A DNA stretch of 64,000 nt from Devosia sp. 2618 (GCF_040546815.1 NZ_JBEPOO010000001.1:62001-126000), one strand, 5' to 3'; positions 1 to 8,626 are shown, numbered from the stretch's first letter. A program made the numbers and translations. Notes: generated from the letters alone by a model not told the origin.

Positions 1-53
1 AGCTCGATGACGTCGCTGCCAAGGGACGGGATCAGGTGCGCTACGGCTTCTGA
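1..53 (+). CDS. C-terminal end of an unidentified protein (partial)
   Basis: One frame is open from the window edge to a TGA at 51-53. It encodes a 16-residue tail ending in DQVRYGF. The fragment is too short to assign to a family. It converges on the acetyltransferase gene, whose stop codon begins at the next base, and such tight convergent packing is common in this window. The reading could also be chance, because only 50 bases are visible. Confidence 0.4.
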   Translation, partial: LDDVAAKGRDQVRYGF

Positions 54-350
54 TCAGGCGCGCAGATCTGACCATTCGGGGTGGCGCCGAAACTGCGCCA
101 CCACATAGGAGCACACCGGCGTAATCTTGAAGCCCTGTTCGCGGGCCTCGGTGATGGCCTTGTTGACCAGTTTGGCGGCAATGCCCTGGCCTTCATATTC
201 GCGCGGCACGCCGGTGTGATCGATGGTGATGGTGCCGTCAGCGGCCGTGCTGAAGGTCATTTCCGCATCAAAGCCAGGCGCCAAATGGATCACGTAGCGG
301 CCACGGCTGGCGCCATCTTCGCGGATAACGGTGTGTTCGGTATCGGACAT
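54..350 (-). CDS. Short GNAT-family N-acetyltransferase (YjdJ/Acetyltransf_CG type)
   Basis: A 98-residue protein with the minimal acetyltransferase fold. It has an acetyl-CoA pyrophosphate-binding loop, EYEGQGIAAKL, at about residues 51-61, followed by a helix and the segment ITPVCSYV with Cys80. That pattern (central glycine-rich loop, conserved Cys, then an FRRHPEW-like end) is typical of the stand-alone Acetyltransf_CG family of about 95 residues. The length is complete for that family. The acetyl acceptor is unknown for most members. AAGGAGAGA lies just upstream of the ATG. The gene is transcribed in the same direction as the DedA gene behind it. Confidence 0.85.
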   Translation of the reverse strand: MSDTEHTVIREDGASRGRYVIHLAPGFDAEMTFSTAADGTITIDHTGVPREYEGQGIAAKLVNKAITEAREQGFKITPVCSYVVAQFRRHPEWSDLRA

Positions 351-410
351 CGAATGCTCTCTCCTTGTCCACTCAATGTGGGCAAGGCCGAGCGTCGCCG
401 CAAGCCGTGA

Positions 411-1112
411 TCAGTGGGCGGCGTCCTGTTTGCCCCAACGCGCCTGAATGGAGCGGCCAAAGCCACCCAGCCAGGGTGCGAAAAACAGCAGGATGCGGCG
501 GTGGTAGTGCAGCAGCATGAACAATGCGACCAGCACCAGCGTACCCACGACAATCACCAGCTCCAGCGACAGGCCAATAGATTTCAGCCACGCTGTCAGC
601 AACATGCCGGGCAGGATGTGCGCGGCAGCCCAAACGAAGGCCGAGCTGACATTGATGATGGTGAAGTGGCTGTATTTCATGCCCATGATGCCGGCGACGC
701 CGGGAATGACGGCCTTCACGCCAGGAATGAAGCGGCCAATGAACACGGCCTTGCCGCCATGGCGGGCGAAGAACTGTTCGCCGCGATCAATCAGGTCCTT
801 ATGATTGCGAAACGGCCAGACCTCCTTGATGGAGTCCTTGAGGAAGTGGCCGATGGTGTAGGACAGCGCGTCGCCGATAATGGCGCCGATCACGGCTGCG
901 AAATAGACCTCCCAGAACGGCAGGCGCCCTTCGGCGATGATGCCGCCGGCCAGCAGAAGCACGGGGGTCGAGGGGATGAACAGGCCGACGATGAACACGG
1001 CTTCGCCGATGGCGACGGCAAAGATGAACCAGAAGGTCAGCCAGAAATTGCCCGAAATCGTGTTGAGAAAATGTTCGAGATAGGCAGAAACAGTATGGAA
1101 GATGTCGAACAT
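411..1112 (-). CDS. DedA-family inner membrane protein
   Basis: A 233-residue polytopic protein of the DedA/SNARE-associated family. It begins with an amphipathic segment and a hydrophobic stretch at about 22-60, then a re-entrant region and two C-terminal membrane helices at about 150-210. The family signature FIGRFIPGVKAVIPG at about 124-138 carries the conserved Arg127. DedA proteins are polyprenyl- or phospholipid-flippase-like transporters that support envelope integrity and membrane potential. The exact substrate cannot be told from sequence. Here the first re-entrant loop reads FIPSTP. The gene is divergent from the RidA gene. Confidence 0.9.
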   Translation of the reverse strand: MFDIFHTVSAYLEHFLNTISGNFWLTFWFIFAVAIGEAVFIVGLFIPSTPVLLLAGGIIAEGRLPFWEVYFAAVIGAIIGDALSYTIGHFLKDSIKEVWPFRNHKDLIDRGEQFFARHGGKAVFIGRFIPGVKAVIPGVAGIMGMKYSHFTIINVSSAFVWAAAHILPGMLLTAWLKSIGLSLELVIVVGTLVLVALFMLLHYHRRILLFFAPWLGGFGRSIQARWGKQDAAH

Positions 1113-1215
1113 GACTGGCGTTCTCGTAGCGCAACAGGGCTCAATGCGTGTTGGGCCGTTGACTTATGGCTGTGCGCGCGTTGAGGCTCAAGCACTATCA
1201 CGAGAGAGTATGACT

Positions 1216-1611
1216 ATGAGTGAGTTACTTTATCACATGATCGCGTCCGGCCCCCGCCCCGTTGCGCCGTTCTCGCACGCGGTGGAAGCCGATGGCTGGG
1301 TGTTTCTCACCGGCCAGATGCCGACCGACCCGCAGGCCCCCGATGCGCCACTGCCCGAAGGCGTCGAGGAGCAGACGGTGCGGGTGATGGAGAATTTAAA
1401 GGTCGTATTGGGCGGGATCGGGCTGGGGCTCGAGCATGTCACGATGGCGCGGATTTATCTGACGCAGTTCGAGCGCGACTATGCGGCGCTCAATGCGTTG
1501 TGGCCGAGTTTTTTCGAAGCGGGGAAACTGCCGGCGCGGACGACGATCGGGGTGACGGCGCTGGCGGTGGGGGCGCTGGTCGAGATCGATCTGGTGGCGC
1601 GGCGGGGGTAA
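1216..1611 (+). CDS. RidA-family enamine/imine deaminase
   Basis: A 131-residue protein of the RidA/YjgF family. Members hydrolyse reactive 2-aminoacrylate-type enamines released by PLP enzymes. The family block PARTTIGVTALAVGALVEID spans about residues 107-126. It contains Arg108, the substrate-carboxylate-binding position, and Glu123. The ORF stays open upstream to 1102, but the fold begins at this ATG and GAGAG lies about nine bases before it. An in-frame ATG at 1210 is the alternative start. Length is normal for the trimeric family. It is monocistronic and followed by a palindromic repeat. Confidence 0.88.
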   Translation: MSELLYHMIASGPRPVAPFSHAVEADGWVFLTGQMPTDPQAPDAPLPEGVEEQTVRVMENLKVVLGGIGLGLEHVTMARIYLTQFERDYAALNALWPSFFEAGKLPARTTIGVTALAVGALVEIDLVARRG

Positions 1612-1620
1612 GATTTTCTT

Positions 1621-1744
1621 ACCTCTCCCTTTGGGGGAGAGGTCGGAGCGTAGCGACGGGTGAGGGGGCCTTTTCCAACTGAGTATCTTGGGAACCCCCT
1701 CGCCCGCCCCTAAGAGGGGACGACCTCTCCCCCAAGGGAGAGGT
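1621..1744. repeat. Intergenic palindromic repeat, family A copy 1
   Basis: Two arms, 1621-1644 and 1722-1744, are near-perfect inverted copies of each other, and each is itself palindromic around CTCTCCC/GGGAGAG. The whole can fold into one long hairpin. Related copies lie at about 10218-10347 and 61420-61514. It fills the space between two convergent genes and may act as a bidirectional terminator. Confidence 0.8.
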
Positions 1745-1753
1745 GAAGGCAGA

Positions 1754-2605
1754 TCAGGCCGAGTAGGCCTTCACGTTCTGGGTCTGCTCGCCGAGGCCTT
1801 CGATGCCGAGGCGCATGACGTTGCCGGGCTTGAGCCAGACTGGATTTGGCTTGATGCCCATGCCGACGCCGGGAGGGGTGCCGGTGGAGATGATGTCGCC
1901 GGGCTGCAGGCTCATGAACTGGCTGACATAGGAGACGACAGTGGCGACGCTGAAGATCATCGTCTTGGTCGAGCCGTTCTGGTAGCGGTGACCGTCCACT
2001 TCGAGCCACATGGCCAGGTTCTGCGGGTCGGCAACTTCGTCCTTGGTGACAACCCATGGGCCGATCGGGCCAAACGTGTCGCTGCCTTTGCCCTTGTCCC
2101 AGGTGCCGCCGCGCTCGGTCTGGAAGTGGCGCTCGGACACGTCGTTGATCAGGCAATAGCCGGCAACGTGGTTGAGAGCGTCGGCTTCGTCGACGTAACG
2201 GGCTTCGGTGCCGATCACGATGCCAAGTTCGACTTCCCAGTCCGGCTTGATCGAGTTCTTTGGAATGATCACGTCGTCATTGGGGCCGATGATGGCGCTG
2301 GTGGCCTTCATGAAGATGATGGGCTCTTCAGGGATTGGCGAACCGGTTTCGGCAGCGTGGTCGGCATAGTTGAGGCCGATGCAGATGAACTTGCCCACAT
2401 TGGCAACGCAGGGGCCGATACGCTGGCCGGCGTCGAGCTTTGGCAGCACGCCGATATCGGTGGCGCGGATTTTGGCCAGGCCTTCTGGGGTCAGCGTGTG
2501 GCCGCCGATATCGCCGACAATGCCGGAAAGATCACGGATCGAGCCGTCTTCAGCCAGGATAGCAGGCTTTTCTGCGCCCTTGGCGCCAATGCGGAGCAAT
2601 TTCAT
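1754..2605 (-). CDS. Fumarylacetoacetate hydrolase family protein, possibly 2,4-diketo-3-deoxy-L-fuconate hydrolase
   Basis: A 283-residue FAH-fold enzyme. An N-terminal domain (about 1-70) is followed by the catalytic barrel. Metal ligands are visible as Glu124 and Glu126 in DWEVELG and Asp155 in INDVSERHF. The GTPPGVGMG loop near 242-250 is typical of the family. FAH enzymes cleave C-C bonds of diketo acids. Beside a FucU-type mutarotase and an L-lactate dehydrogenase-like gene, the best guess is the last step of oxidative L-fucose breakdown, giving pyruvate and L-lactate. Acylpyruvase or another ketoacid hydrolase is possible. A GntR-type operator (2647-2658) lies about 47 bp upstream of the start. 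Confidence 0.8.
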   Translation of the reverse strand: MKLLRIGAKGAEKPAILAEDGSIRDLSGIVGDIGGHTLTPEGLAKIRATDIGVLPKLDAGQRIGPCVANVGKFICIGLNYADHAAETGSPIPEEPIIFMKATSAIIGPNDDVIIPKNSIKPDWEVELGIVIGTEARYVDEADALNHVAGYCLINDVSERHFQTERGGTWDKGKGSDTFGPIGPWVVTKDEVADPQNLAMWLEVDGHRYQNGSTKTMIFSVATVVSYVSQFMSLQPGDIISTGTPPGVGMGIKPNPVWLKPGNVMRLGIEGLGEQTQNVKAYSA

Positions 2606-2646
2606 ATGCGTTCAGTCCCTTTTGCCGTTGAGCATGGCAATAGCCG

Positions 2647-2658
2647 CTAACATGTTAG
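2647..2658. promoter_or_regulatory. Predicted GntR operator, copy 1
   Basis: The perfect palindrome CTAACATGTTAG lies between the FucU-type gene and the FAH gene. The same 12 bases occur at 3891-3902 and 8999-9010. It probably controls an internal promoter for the FAH gene. Binding by the neighbouring GntR protein is inferred. Confidence 0.7.
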
Positions 2659-2692
2659 TCTGTCGAGGGCGACCTTGGTTCAATCGGTTCGG

Positions 2693-3127
2693 TTACGCGT
2701 CGGGGCGGATGACACCCTTTTTGAGCAGGATGTTGCCATAGAGACGACGCTCGCCGGTCTGAATGATGGCATAGCCAGTCTTGACGCGGTCGTAGAAGGC
2801 AAAGCGTTCCATCGAGGTCAGGGCCTGCTTTGGCTCGTGACGGGTGATGATCTTTTCGAACTCATCCATGATCGGCTCGCGCTTGCCGGCATTGCCGACG
2901 ACCTGCATGCAGATCGCAGCTTCATCGACGAAATCGTCGAGCGGCATAAGCATCAAAATGGCGTCGAGCACATCTGTGGCGCTGATGCCATCGAGCCGGA
3001 CGAGTGCCGGGCCGGCCGCGTCCGCTGGGTAGTTGGCATCAACGATGGTGATTTCATCGCCATGGCCCATGGCGCGCAGAATGCCGAGCAGGTCGGGTCC
3101 GAGAATTGGGGGGATATTCTTGAGCAT
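2693..3127 (-). CDS. fucU: RbsD/FucU-family sugar mutarotase, likely L-fucose mutarotase
   Basis: A 144-residue protein of the RbsD/FucU fold. The start MLKNIPPILGPDLLGIL and the active-site loop MGHGDEI with His22 match L-fucose mutarotases. The C-terminal YGNILLKKGVI is also a family feature. The enzyme interconverts the alpha and beta anomers of the free sugar so that the next enzyme receives its preferred form. It lies 12 bp downstream of the GntR gene, so the two are probably co-transcribed. RbsD-type activity on another sugar cannot be excluded. Confidence 0.85.
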   Translation of the reverse strand: MLKNIPPILGPDLLGILRAMGHGDEITIVDANYPADAAGPALVRLDGISATDVLDAILMLMPLDDFVDEAAICMQVVGNAGKREPIMDEFEKIITRHEPKQALTSMERFAFYDRVKTGYAIIQTGERRLYGNILLKKGVIRPDA

Positions 3128-3139
3128 GGATCGGCCTCC

Positions 3140-3889
3140 TTAGCCGAACGGGAAACTGTCGCTGTCGGGGCCCAGTTGGGCGCCATCGGCAAACATGGTG
3201 GGGTGCTCGCGGGCAAAGGCAAAGAGTTCGACCATGACCGCGTCGATATGGGCGCGAATGGCACGGTTCGCCTTGCCTTGGTCCTGCGCCAGAATGCCGT
3301 CGAAAATCTGCTGATGTTCGGCGATGGTCAGGGCCAGGCGGCGCGGCGTGATGATCAGGCGACGGGCCCGGTCGAGATTGGAGCGCGCCGAATCGATGAT
3401 GTTCTTGATCTTGCTGAACCGCATCGAGCGATAGATGATGTCATGAAACTCGATGTCGATCTGGTGGAAGGTTTCGGCATCGTCGCGTTCGGCCGCTTCG
3501 CGCTGGGCGGCCATATTGGCGTGCAGCGCCTCGATCAGGCTGGCATCGTGGCTGCCAATCAAAACGCGCAGGGCCTCTGACTCGAGGCCTTTGCGGATCA
3601 GCATATATTCGCGGACGTCGGCAATGCGCACCAGCGAGACGGTTGAGCCGCGCTGCGGCGCGATGTCTACAAGGCCTTCGATCTGCAGGCGCGCCAGGGC
3701 TTCGCTGACTGGAAAGCGCGACACGCCGAGCTGTTCGCAGATGGCGGATTTGTCGATGATGCTGCCCGGCGGCAGGGCAAGCGAGACGATGGCATTGCGG
3801 ATCGCGGTGGTCACTTCGGCGGTGACGCTGCCACGGGCAAGCGTCGTTGGTCTCACCAGAAAAGAGTAGGGACTTTCTATCGCTGTCAT
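3140..3889 (-). CDS. GntR-family (FadR/FCD) transcriptional regulator
   Basis: A 249-residue regulator with an N-terminal winged helix. The helix-turn-helix lies at about 48-74, with recognition segment SRFPVSEALARLQIEGLV, followed by an all-helical FCD ligand domain from about 95 to 225. Such proteins usually sense a pathway sugar acid or metabolite and repress nearby catabolic genes. The palindrome CTAACATGTTAG begins one base upstream of the annotated ATG, so bound regulator would block its own start. No Shine-Dalgarno sequence is visible for this ATG. Either the mRNA is leaderless or an internal GTG (Val12) is used. Confidence 0.88.
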   Translation of the reverse strand: MTAIESPYSFLVRPTTLARGSVTAEVTTAIRNAIVSLALPPGSIIDKSAICEQLGVSRFPVSEALARLQIEGLVDIAPQRGSTVSLVRIADVREYMLIRKGLESEALRVLIGSHDASLIEALHANMAAQREAAERDDAETFHQIDIEFHDIIYRSMRFSKIKNIIDSARSNLDRARRLIITPRRLALTIAEHQQIFDGILAQDQGKANRAIRAHIDAVMVELFAFAREHPTMFADGAQLGPDSDSFPFG

Positions 3890-3890
3890 G

Positions 3891-3902
3891 CTAACATGTT
3901 AG
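3891..3902. promoter_or_regulatory. Predicted GntR operator, copy 2
   Basis: The palindrome CTAACATGTTAG lies between the divergent GntR and UxaA-like genes, directly against the GntR start codon and 113 bp from the UxaA start. Its position suits autorepression and control of the divergent dehydratase. Confidence 0.7.
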
Positions 3903-4014
3903 TTAGTGCCGTGGTGCTTTACAACGCCCATCGCTGCCAGTTGCGGGCGCAATCTGGCGGCAAATGGAGCGGGCGTAAAGCGAAGTTGAGACCATACCCC
4001 CCGAAAGTCACCCA

Positions 4015-5565
4015 ATGTCTGAAACTATGACCCGCCCACAGGGCCGTACGCTTGTGCTGAATGCCGCCGACAACATCGCTGTGGCGCTGGCAAATCTGGA
4101 AGTGGGGAGCGAAACCCCGCAAGGCGTCAACATCGTGCGCCGTGTTCCCAAGGGCCACAAGTTTGCCATCCGCCCGATTGGCGCGGGTGAGGCGGTGCTC
4201 AAATTTGGGCAGATCATCGGGTTCGCCAAGGAAAACATCGTGCCGGGCGACTGGGTGCACGAGCACAATTGCGGCATGGGTGGCGCTGATGGCACGCTCA
4301 AGCACGACTATGCCTTTGCCGAAGGCGCGATTGCCCCTGAAATGGTGCCGCTGGACCAGCGCGCCACGTTCCAGGGCTATCGCCGGGCCAATGGCAAGGT
4401 CGGCACGCGCAACTATATCGGCATCCTGACCTCGGTGAACTGTTCAGCGACTGTCGCTAAATTCGTCGCCGAGGCGATCAATCGTTCGGGCCTGCTCTAT
4501 GACTATCCAGAGATCGACGGCGTGGTGCCTTTCGTGCACGGCACGGGCTGCGGCATGGAAAGCCGGGGCGAGGGCTTTGATATCCTCAAGCGCACGCAGT
4601 GGGGCTATACGTCCAACCCCAATCTGGGCGCGGCACTACTGGTCGGCCTCGGTTGCGAAGTGTTCCAGATCGGCCGCATGAAGGAAATGTATGGCATTGA
4701 GGAAGGCGAGACCTTCCAGACCATGACCATCCAGGAGCGTGGCGGCACCAAGAAAATGATCGAATGGGGTGTCGAGAAGGTCAAGGAAATGCTGCCCATT
4801 GCTGCTGCCGCACGGCGCGAGACGGTGGATGCATCGCACCTGACGCTGGCGCTGCAATGCGGTGGTTCGGACGGCTATTCGGGCATTACGGCCAACCCGG
4901 CGCTGGGTTATGCGGCCGACATTCTCGTGCGCAATGGCGGCACCGCCATCCTTAGCGAAACGCCGGAAATCTATGGTGCGGAACATCTGCTGACGCGCCG
5001 CGCTGTGAGCCGTGAAGTGGGCGAGAAGCTGATCAGCCGCATCCACTGGTGGGAAGACTATACCCAGCGCAACCATGGCGAGATGAACAACAATCCATCT
5101 CCCGGCAACAAGCTGGGTGGTCTCACCACCATTTTGGAAAAGTCGCTGGGTGCAGCGGCCAAGGGCGGCACAACGCCGCTGACGGCCGTCTATGAATATG
5201 CAGAGCCGGTCACCGAAAAGGGCTTTGTGTTCATGGACACGCCCGGTTTTGATCCAGTGTCGGCAACGGGGCAGGTCGCCGGTGGCGCCAACCTGCTGGC
5301 GTTCACGACCGGCCGTGGCTCGGCCTATGGCTGCAAGCCAGTGCCGTCGATGAAGCTGGCGACGAACTCGGACATGTATGCCCGCATGACCGACGACATG
5401 GACATCAATTGCGGTGACATCGTCGAGGGCGTTTCGATCGAGGACAAGGGTCAACAGATTTTCGACATGCTGATCGAGATCGCTTCGGGCAAGCACACCA
5501 AGTCGGAAGACCTCGGCTATGGCGACAATGAATTTGTGCCATGGCAGGTCGGGGCGACGATGTAG
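4015..5565 (+). CDS. UxaA-family hydro-lyase (altronate/sugar-acid dehydratase-like)
   Basis: A 516-residue protein with an N-terminal SAF domain (about 10-85) joined to the UxaA catalytic domain (about 110-510), the layout of full-length altronate and galactarate dehydratases. Conserved Cys-containing loops include HGTGCGMESRGEG and ALQCGGSDGYSG; such Cys residues serve the metal site in the family. It dehydrates an aldonic or hexaric acid to a 2-keto-3-deoxy acid. Beside a FucU-type and a FAH gene it may act as the sugar-acid dehydratase of that pathway in place of the usual enolase-superfamily enzyme. Altronate as substrate remains possible. It shares the divergent region, with its operator, with the GntR gene. 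Confidence 0.88.
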   Translation: MSETMTRPQGRTLVLNAADNIAVALANLEVGSETPQGVNIVRRVPKGHKFAIRPIGAGEAVLKFGQIIGFAKENIVPGDWVHEHNCGMGGADGTLKHDYAFAEGAIAPEMVPLDQRATFQGYRRANGKVGTRNYIGILTSVNCSATVAKFVAEAINRSGLLYDYPEIDGVVPFVHGTGCGMESRGEGFDILKRTQWGYTSNPNLGAALLVGLGCEVFQIGRMKEMYGIEEGETFQTMTIQERGGTKKMIEWGVEKVKEMLPIAAAARRETVDASHLTLALQCGGSDGYSGITANPALGYAADILVRNGGTAILSETPEIYGAEHLLTRRAVSREVGEKLISRIHWWEDYTQRNHGEMNNNPSPGNKLGGLTTILEKSLGAAAKGGTTPLTAVYEYAEPVTEKGFVFMDTPGFDPVSATGQVAGGANLLAFTTGRGSAYGCKPVPSMKLATNSDMYARMTDDMDINCGDIVEGVSIEDKGQQIFDMLIEIASGKHTKSEDLGYGDNEFVPWQVGATM

Positions 5566-5885
5566 TGAGCTCTCAAAGGAGCACCATCGACTATATTATC
5601 GAACAGGTCGAGGCGGCAGGTCGACTGTCGTCTCGGCTGATGTTTGGCGAATATGCGCTCTATTGCGATGGCAAGATCGTCGCCTATGTGTGCGACGATC
5701 AGTTCTATATCAAGCCGACCGATGCTGGCCGCGCCTATCTTGGCGAAATCACCGAGGGGCATCCCTATCCGGGGTCGAAACCCTATTTTCTGATTGAGGG
5801 TGACCGCTGGGACGACAGCGATTGGCTGACGGAACTGGTGCGGGTGACGGCGGCGGAACTGCCGGTTCCCAAGGCGAAGAAGTAG
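5541..5885 (+). CDS. TfoX N-terminal-domain protein
   Basis: A 114-residue protein made of a single TfoX_N domain. FGEYALYCDGKIVAYVCDDQFYIKPT is the diagnostic part of the fold, near residues 35-60. Stand-alone TfoX_N proteins are small and of unclear function; the full-length relative is the competence regulator TfoX/Sxy. The first ATG overlaps the end of the UxaA-like gene. A GTG at 5565, which overlaps the UxaA stop by one base, would give a better-spaced start and a 106-residue product. Either way it looks translationally coupled to UxaA. Confidence 0.75.
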   Translation: MAGRGDDVVSSQRSTIDYIIEQVEAAGRLSSRLMFGEYALYCDGKIVAYVCDDQFYIKPTDAGRAYLGEITEGHPYPGSKPYFLIEGDRWDDSDWLTELVRVTAAELPVPKAKK

Positions 5886-5913
5886 AGTTTGTTCGGGGGT
5901 ATCCAAGCAAAAT

Positions 5914-6546
5914 CTACTTCAGCCGATACACATTGCCGACCCTCGAAACGTCGGACTCCCCCACGTCCCCCACGGCATAACTTGCCACAAGCTCCAATCG
6001 GTCGACGGGCAAATCCCGCCTGTCCGGGTCGCCGATCAGCACATCAATTCCGGCGGCGCGGCAGCTCGTGAGGAAGGGCAGCATCAGCGTCGCGATTTCG
6101 GGATTGTAGAAAACGTCTCCGGCCAGGATCAGGTCGATGTCGGTTGGCGGCAGGCCTATGATATCCAAATCCAATAGGCTGACTTCAACGCCATTCGCCG
6201 CCGCGTTGAGTGCGATGGCAGCGCGGCCGTGTGGGTCGCGTTCTGCGGCAGACGCTATTGCGCCAGACCGGGCGGCCGCTATGGCGACAAGGCCCGAACC
6301 TGCGCCGAGATCGAGAACGCGTCTACCAGCGACCAGTTCGGAGTGACCCATAATATACTGCGCCAGTGCCAACCCGCCGGCCCAGGTGAAGGCCCAATAG
6401 GGCGGTGGTGGGTCAGCGTCTTTTGGATCGGCCAGCCGCGATAGGCGGCTGCGCTCATGGGCCAGATAGAGGCTGATCGTCGGCAGGGTGAGTAGCGGCC
6501 TGAGTTCCAGATTCTGCGTGATGAAGGCAGATATGTCCTGGGTCAT
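5914..6546 (-). CDS. Class I SAM-dependent methyltransferase, ETF-beta lysine methyltransferase-like
   Basis: A 210-residue methyltransferase. Motif I, VLDLGAGSGLVAIAAARSG, is followed by an acidic residue (AAERD) for the ribose hydroxyls and by the catalytic-loop-like AGDVFYNPEIA. The preceding PPPYWAFTWAGGLALAQY is typical of the METTL20/ETFBKMT group, whose bacterial members trimethylate lysines of the electron-transfer flavoprotein. Ribosomal protein L11 methyltransferase-like activity is the alternative. The frame is open further upstream, but MTQDIS is chosen because it sits 7 bp after the kinase stop codon, suggesting one transcript with the kinase. Confidence 0.75.
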   Translation of the reverse strand: MTQDISAFITQNLELRPLLTLPTISLYLAHERSRLSRLADPKDADPPPPYWAFTWAGGLALAQYIMGHSELVAGRRVLDLGAGSGLVAIAAARSGAIASAAERDPHGRAAIALNAAANGVEVSLLDLDIIGLPPTDIDLILAGDVFYNPEIATLMLPFLTSCRAAGIDVLIGDPDRRDLPVDRLELVASYAVGDVGESDVSRVGNVYRLK

Positions 6547-6553
6547 GGTCGCG

Positions 6554-7642
6554 TCAGGCGACGCCCGGCTCGGCATTGGCGCGGGCGAACAGGATTGAGA
6601 CCTTGACGCCATCACCGGGCGTTGAATCGACGCTGATCTTGGCCTTGGCGTTCTGCTCGAGCGAGTGCACGATCAGCGCGCTGAGCTTGCCCGGCTTGGG
6701 CCAGGTCGCGCCATTGCTCAGACCCACACCGTCATCGGAAATGATGACGCGGCATCCGGTTTCATCCACCAGCGAGCGGACGGTGATGGTGCCGCCGTCG
6801 CGGCCAACGAAGGCGTATTTGAGCGCATTGGTCAGCAGTTCGTTGACCACGAGGCCCGCCGGCATGGCGACGTTGACCGACACCGGCCAGGTATCGACCT
6901 GCATGTTGAGGCGGATGCCTTCTGTGGCGTGAGCAGCCATGACGGCGGATGCCACCTGGCTGATATAGATGCCCAGATCAACGCTTTCGCTGGCGCCATC
7001 CTCTGACAGCGATTGATAAAGCAAAGCCAGCGAGCTGATGCGCCCGGCAAGTCGCTGGAAGGCCTGCGAATGAATATCGTCGGTGACATTGCGCGCTTCG
7101 AGGCGGATCAGCGCGGTGATCATCTGCAGGTTGTTTTTGACGCGGTGCTGCAGCTCGCGCAGCAGCGTGTCCTTTTCCTGCACCTGGGTCTTGAGATCTG
7201 CGTCGTCTTCATCGCCGCGGGATGTAGTCGCGGCCAAGGCCACCAGCCGGAAAGTCGGTTTTCCGTCTTCATCTTCGATGACATTGGACCAGGCATCGAC
7301 GGTGATTTCGCCCTCTTCGCGCTGAATGAGGAAGGTGCCGATATAGTCATCTCGCAGGGCAACTGCCTGGCTCAGAAGCTCTCCGTCTTCCTTGGCAACC
7401 GCGTTCGGCGGCAGTACAGCCCATGGCTTACCCTGCAACTGGGCTGCAGGCTTGCCGATCAGGCGCTCGAACTCGAAATTGGCATAGGCCAGCCGTTCCT
7501 GTGGCGCGAGTTCGGCTACAGCGATCCCGAAGGGCACATGATCCAGAAACTGCTTGAAGCGATCACTCTCGAGAGCGTCGGCAAGGTTTGGGGTATCTAG
7601 CAGCTCCTCAACGGGAGCCGCCTCGCTGTCATTGGTGGTCAA
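6554..7642 (-). CDS. PAS-domain sensor histidine kinase of the HisKA_2 family
   Basis: A 362-residue soluble kinase with no membrane segment. A PAS domain covers about 25-140. A HisKA_2 dimerisation helix follows, with phospho-acceptor His166 in LRELQHRVKNNLQMI, then a HATPase_c domain at about 255-355 with NALKYAF and DDGVGL boxes. Kinases of this family in alphaproteobacteria often feed PhyR-type general stress signalling or light/redox responses. No cognate response regulator is adjacent, so the partner is unknown. It is the first gene of a two-gene unit with the methyltransferase. Confidence 0.9.
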   Translation of the reverse strand: MTTNDSEAAPVEELLDTPNLADALESDRFKQFLDHVPFGIAVAELAPQERLAYANFEFERLIGKPAAQLQGKPWAVLPPNAVAKEDGELLSQAVALRDDYIGTFLIQREEGEITVDAWSNVIEDEDGKPTFRLVALAATTSRGDEDDADLKTQVQEKDTLLRELQHRVKNNLQMITALIRLEARNVTDDIHSQAFQRLAGRISSLALLYQSLSEDGASESVDLGIYISQVASAVMAAHATEGIRLNMQVDTWPVSVNVAMPAGLVVNELLTNALKYAFVGRDGGTITVRSLVDETGCRVIISDDGVGLSNGATWPKPGKLSALIVHSLEQNAKAKISVDSTPGDGVKVSILFARANAEPGVA

Positions 7643-7711
7643 AACGCGATGTCCGGTCGTTAAGTCTTTGCGGTAACCTTATCAGGTTTGCCACTTGTGA
7701 CCTAACGATTG

Positions 7712-8626
7712 CTAGGGGCGCTGCAGGCCCCGGGCGCTGACATAGGTCGCCATCACGTATTGGCTGCAGGTGATGAACAACCGATTGCGGCGTGGGCCGC
7801 CGAAGACGACGTTCGAGGTTTTAGCGCCCGTCTTGATGCGGCCGAGCAGGGCGCCGGCTGGATTGTAGACGTTCACGCCCAGCCCGGCGCTGGTCCAGAC
7901 ATTGCCTTCGGTATCGAGGCGGAAGCCATCGGGCAGGCCGGAATCGACGTCGGTGAAGAGGCGCGGATTGCCGAGGCGGTCATTGTTGACGCTGAACTGA
8001 CGGATATGGGCAGGCCAATCGGGATCGTGGCTTTGGCCGGTGTCGGAGACGTAGAGGATGGATTCATCGGGCGAGAAGGCCAGGCCATTGGGCTTGGCGA
8101 AATCATCGGCGACGACGGTCAGCGAGCCATCGGCGGGATCGAAGCGATAAACGTAGCATCCAGCCTGTTCCGGCTCGGACTTATAGCCTTCGTAATCGGT
8201 CAGGATGCCGTAGGTGGGGTCGGTGAACCAGATCGTGCCGTCGGATTTGACCACGATATCGTTGGGGGAATTGAGGCGCTTGCCCTGATAGCTGTCGACC
8301 AGCGTCGTGACACTGCCATCCCATTCGGTGCGCAACACGGCGCGGGCACCATGCGAGCATGACAGCAGACGACCTTGCAGGTCGCGGGTGTTGCCGTTGA
8401 CGTAGTTGGACGGTGTGCGGAAGGTGGTGACGCCCAGATCGGGAACCCATTTGAGCATGCGATTGTTGGGAATATCGCTCCAGACCAGGAAATTGCCATC
8501 CCCAAACCAGACCGGGCCTTCTGCCCAGCGGCAGCCATCGTAAAGCACTTCAAGAGGCGCTATGCCGATGGCAAGATCGTAAAATTTCTTGTCGATGTAT
8601 TCGAGCGCTTCGCCGCCGATGGTCAT
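7712..8626 (-). CDS. SMP-30/gluconolactonase/LRE-family sugar lactonase
   Basis: A 304-residue six-bladed beta-propeller of the SMP-30 family. CRWAEGPVW near the N-terminus supplies the metal-binding Glu. LNSPNDIVV and the later LYVSDTGQ supply the Asn and Asp ligands. The enzyme opens aldonolactones to free sugar acids, the step between the sugar dehydrogenase and the dehydratase in oxidative sugar catabolism. The frame is open upstream, but GGAGGAAC lies directly before this ATG. It is divergent from the lactate dehydrogenase-like gene. The specific lactone is unknown. Confidence 0.85.
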   Translation of the reverse strand: MTIGGEALEYIDKKFYDLAIGIAPLEVLYDGCRWAEGPVWFGDGNFLVWSDIPNNRMLKWVPDLGVTTFRTPSNYVNGNTRDLQGRLLSCSHGARAVLRTEWDGSVTTLVDSYQGKRLNSPNDIVVKSDGTIWFTDPTYGILTDYEGYKSEPEQAGCYVYRFDPADGSLTVVADDFAKPNGLAFSPDESILYVSDTGQSHDPDWPAHIRQFSVNNDRLGNPRLFTDVDSGLPDGFRLDTEGNVWTSAGLGVNVYNPAGALLGRIKTGAKTSNVVFGGPRRNRLFITCSQYVMATYVSARGLQRP

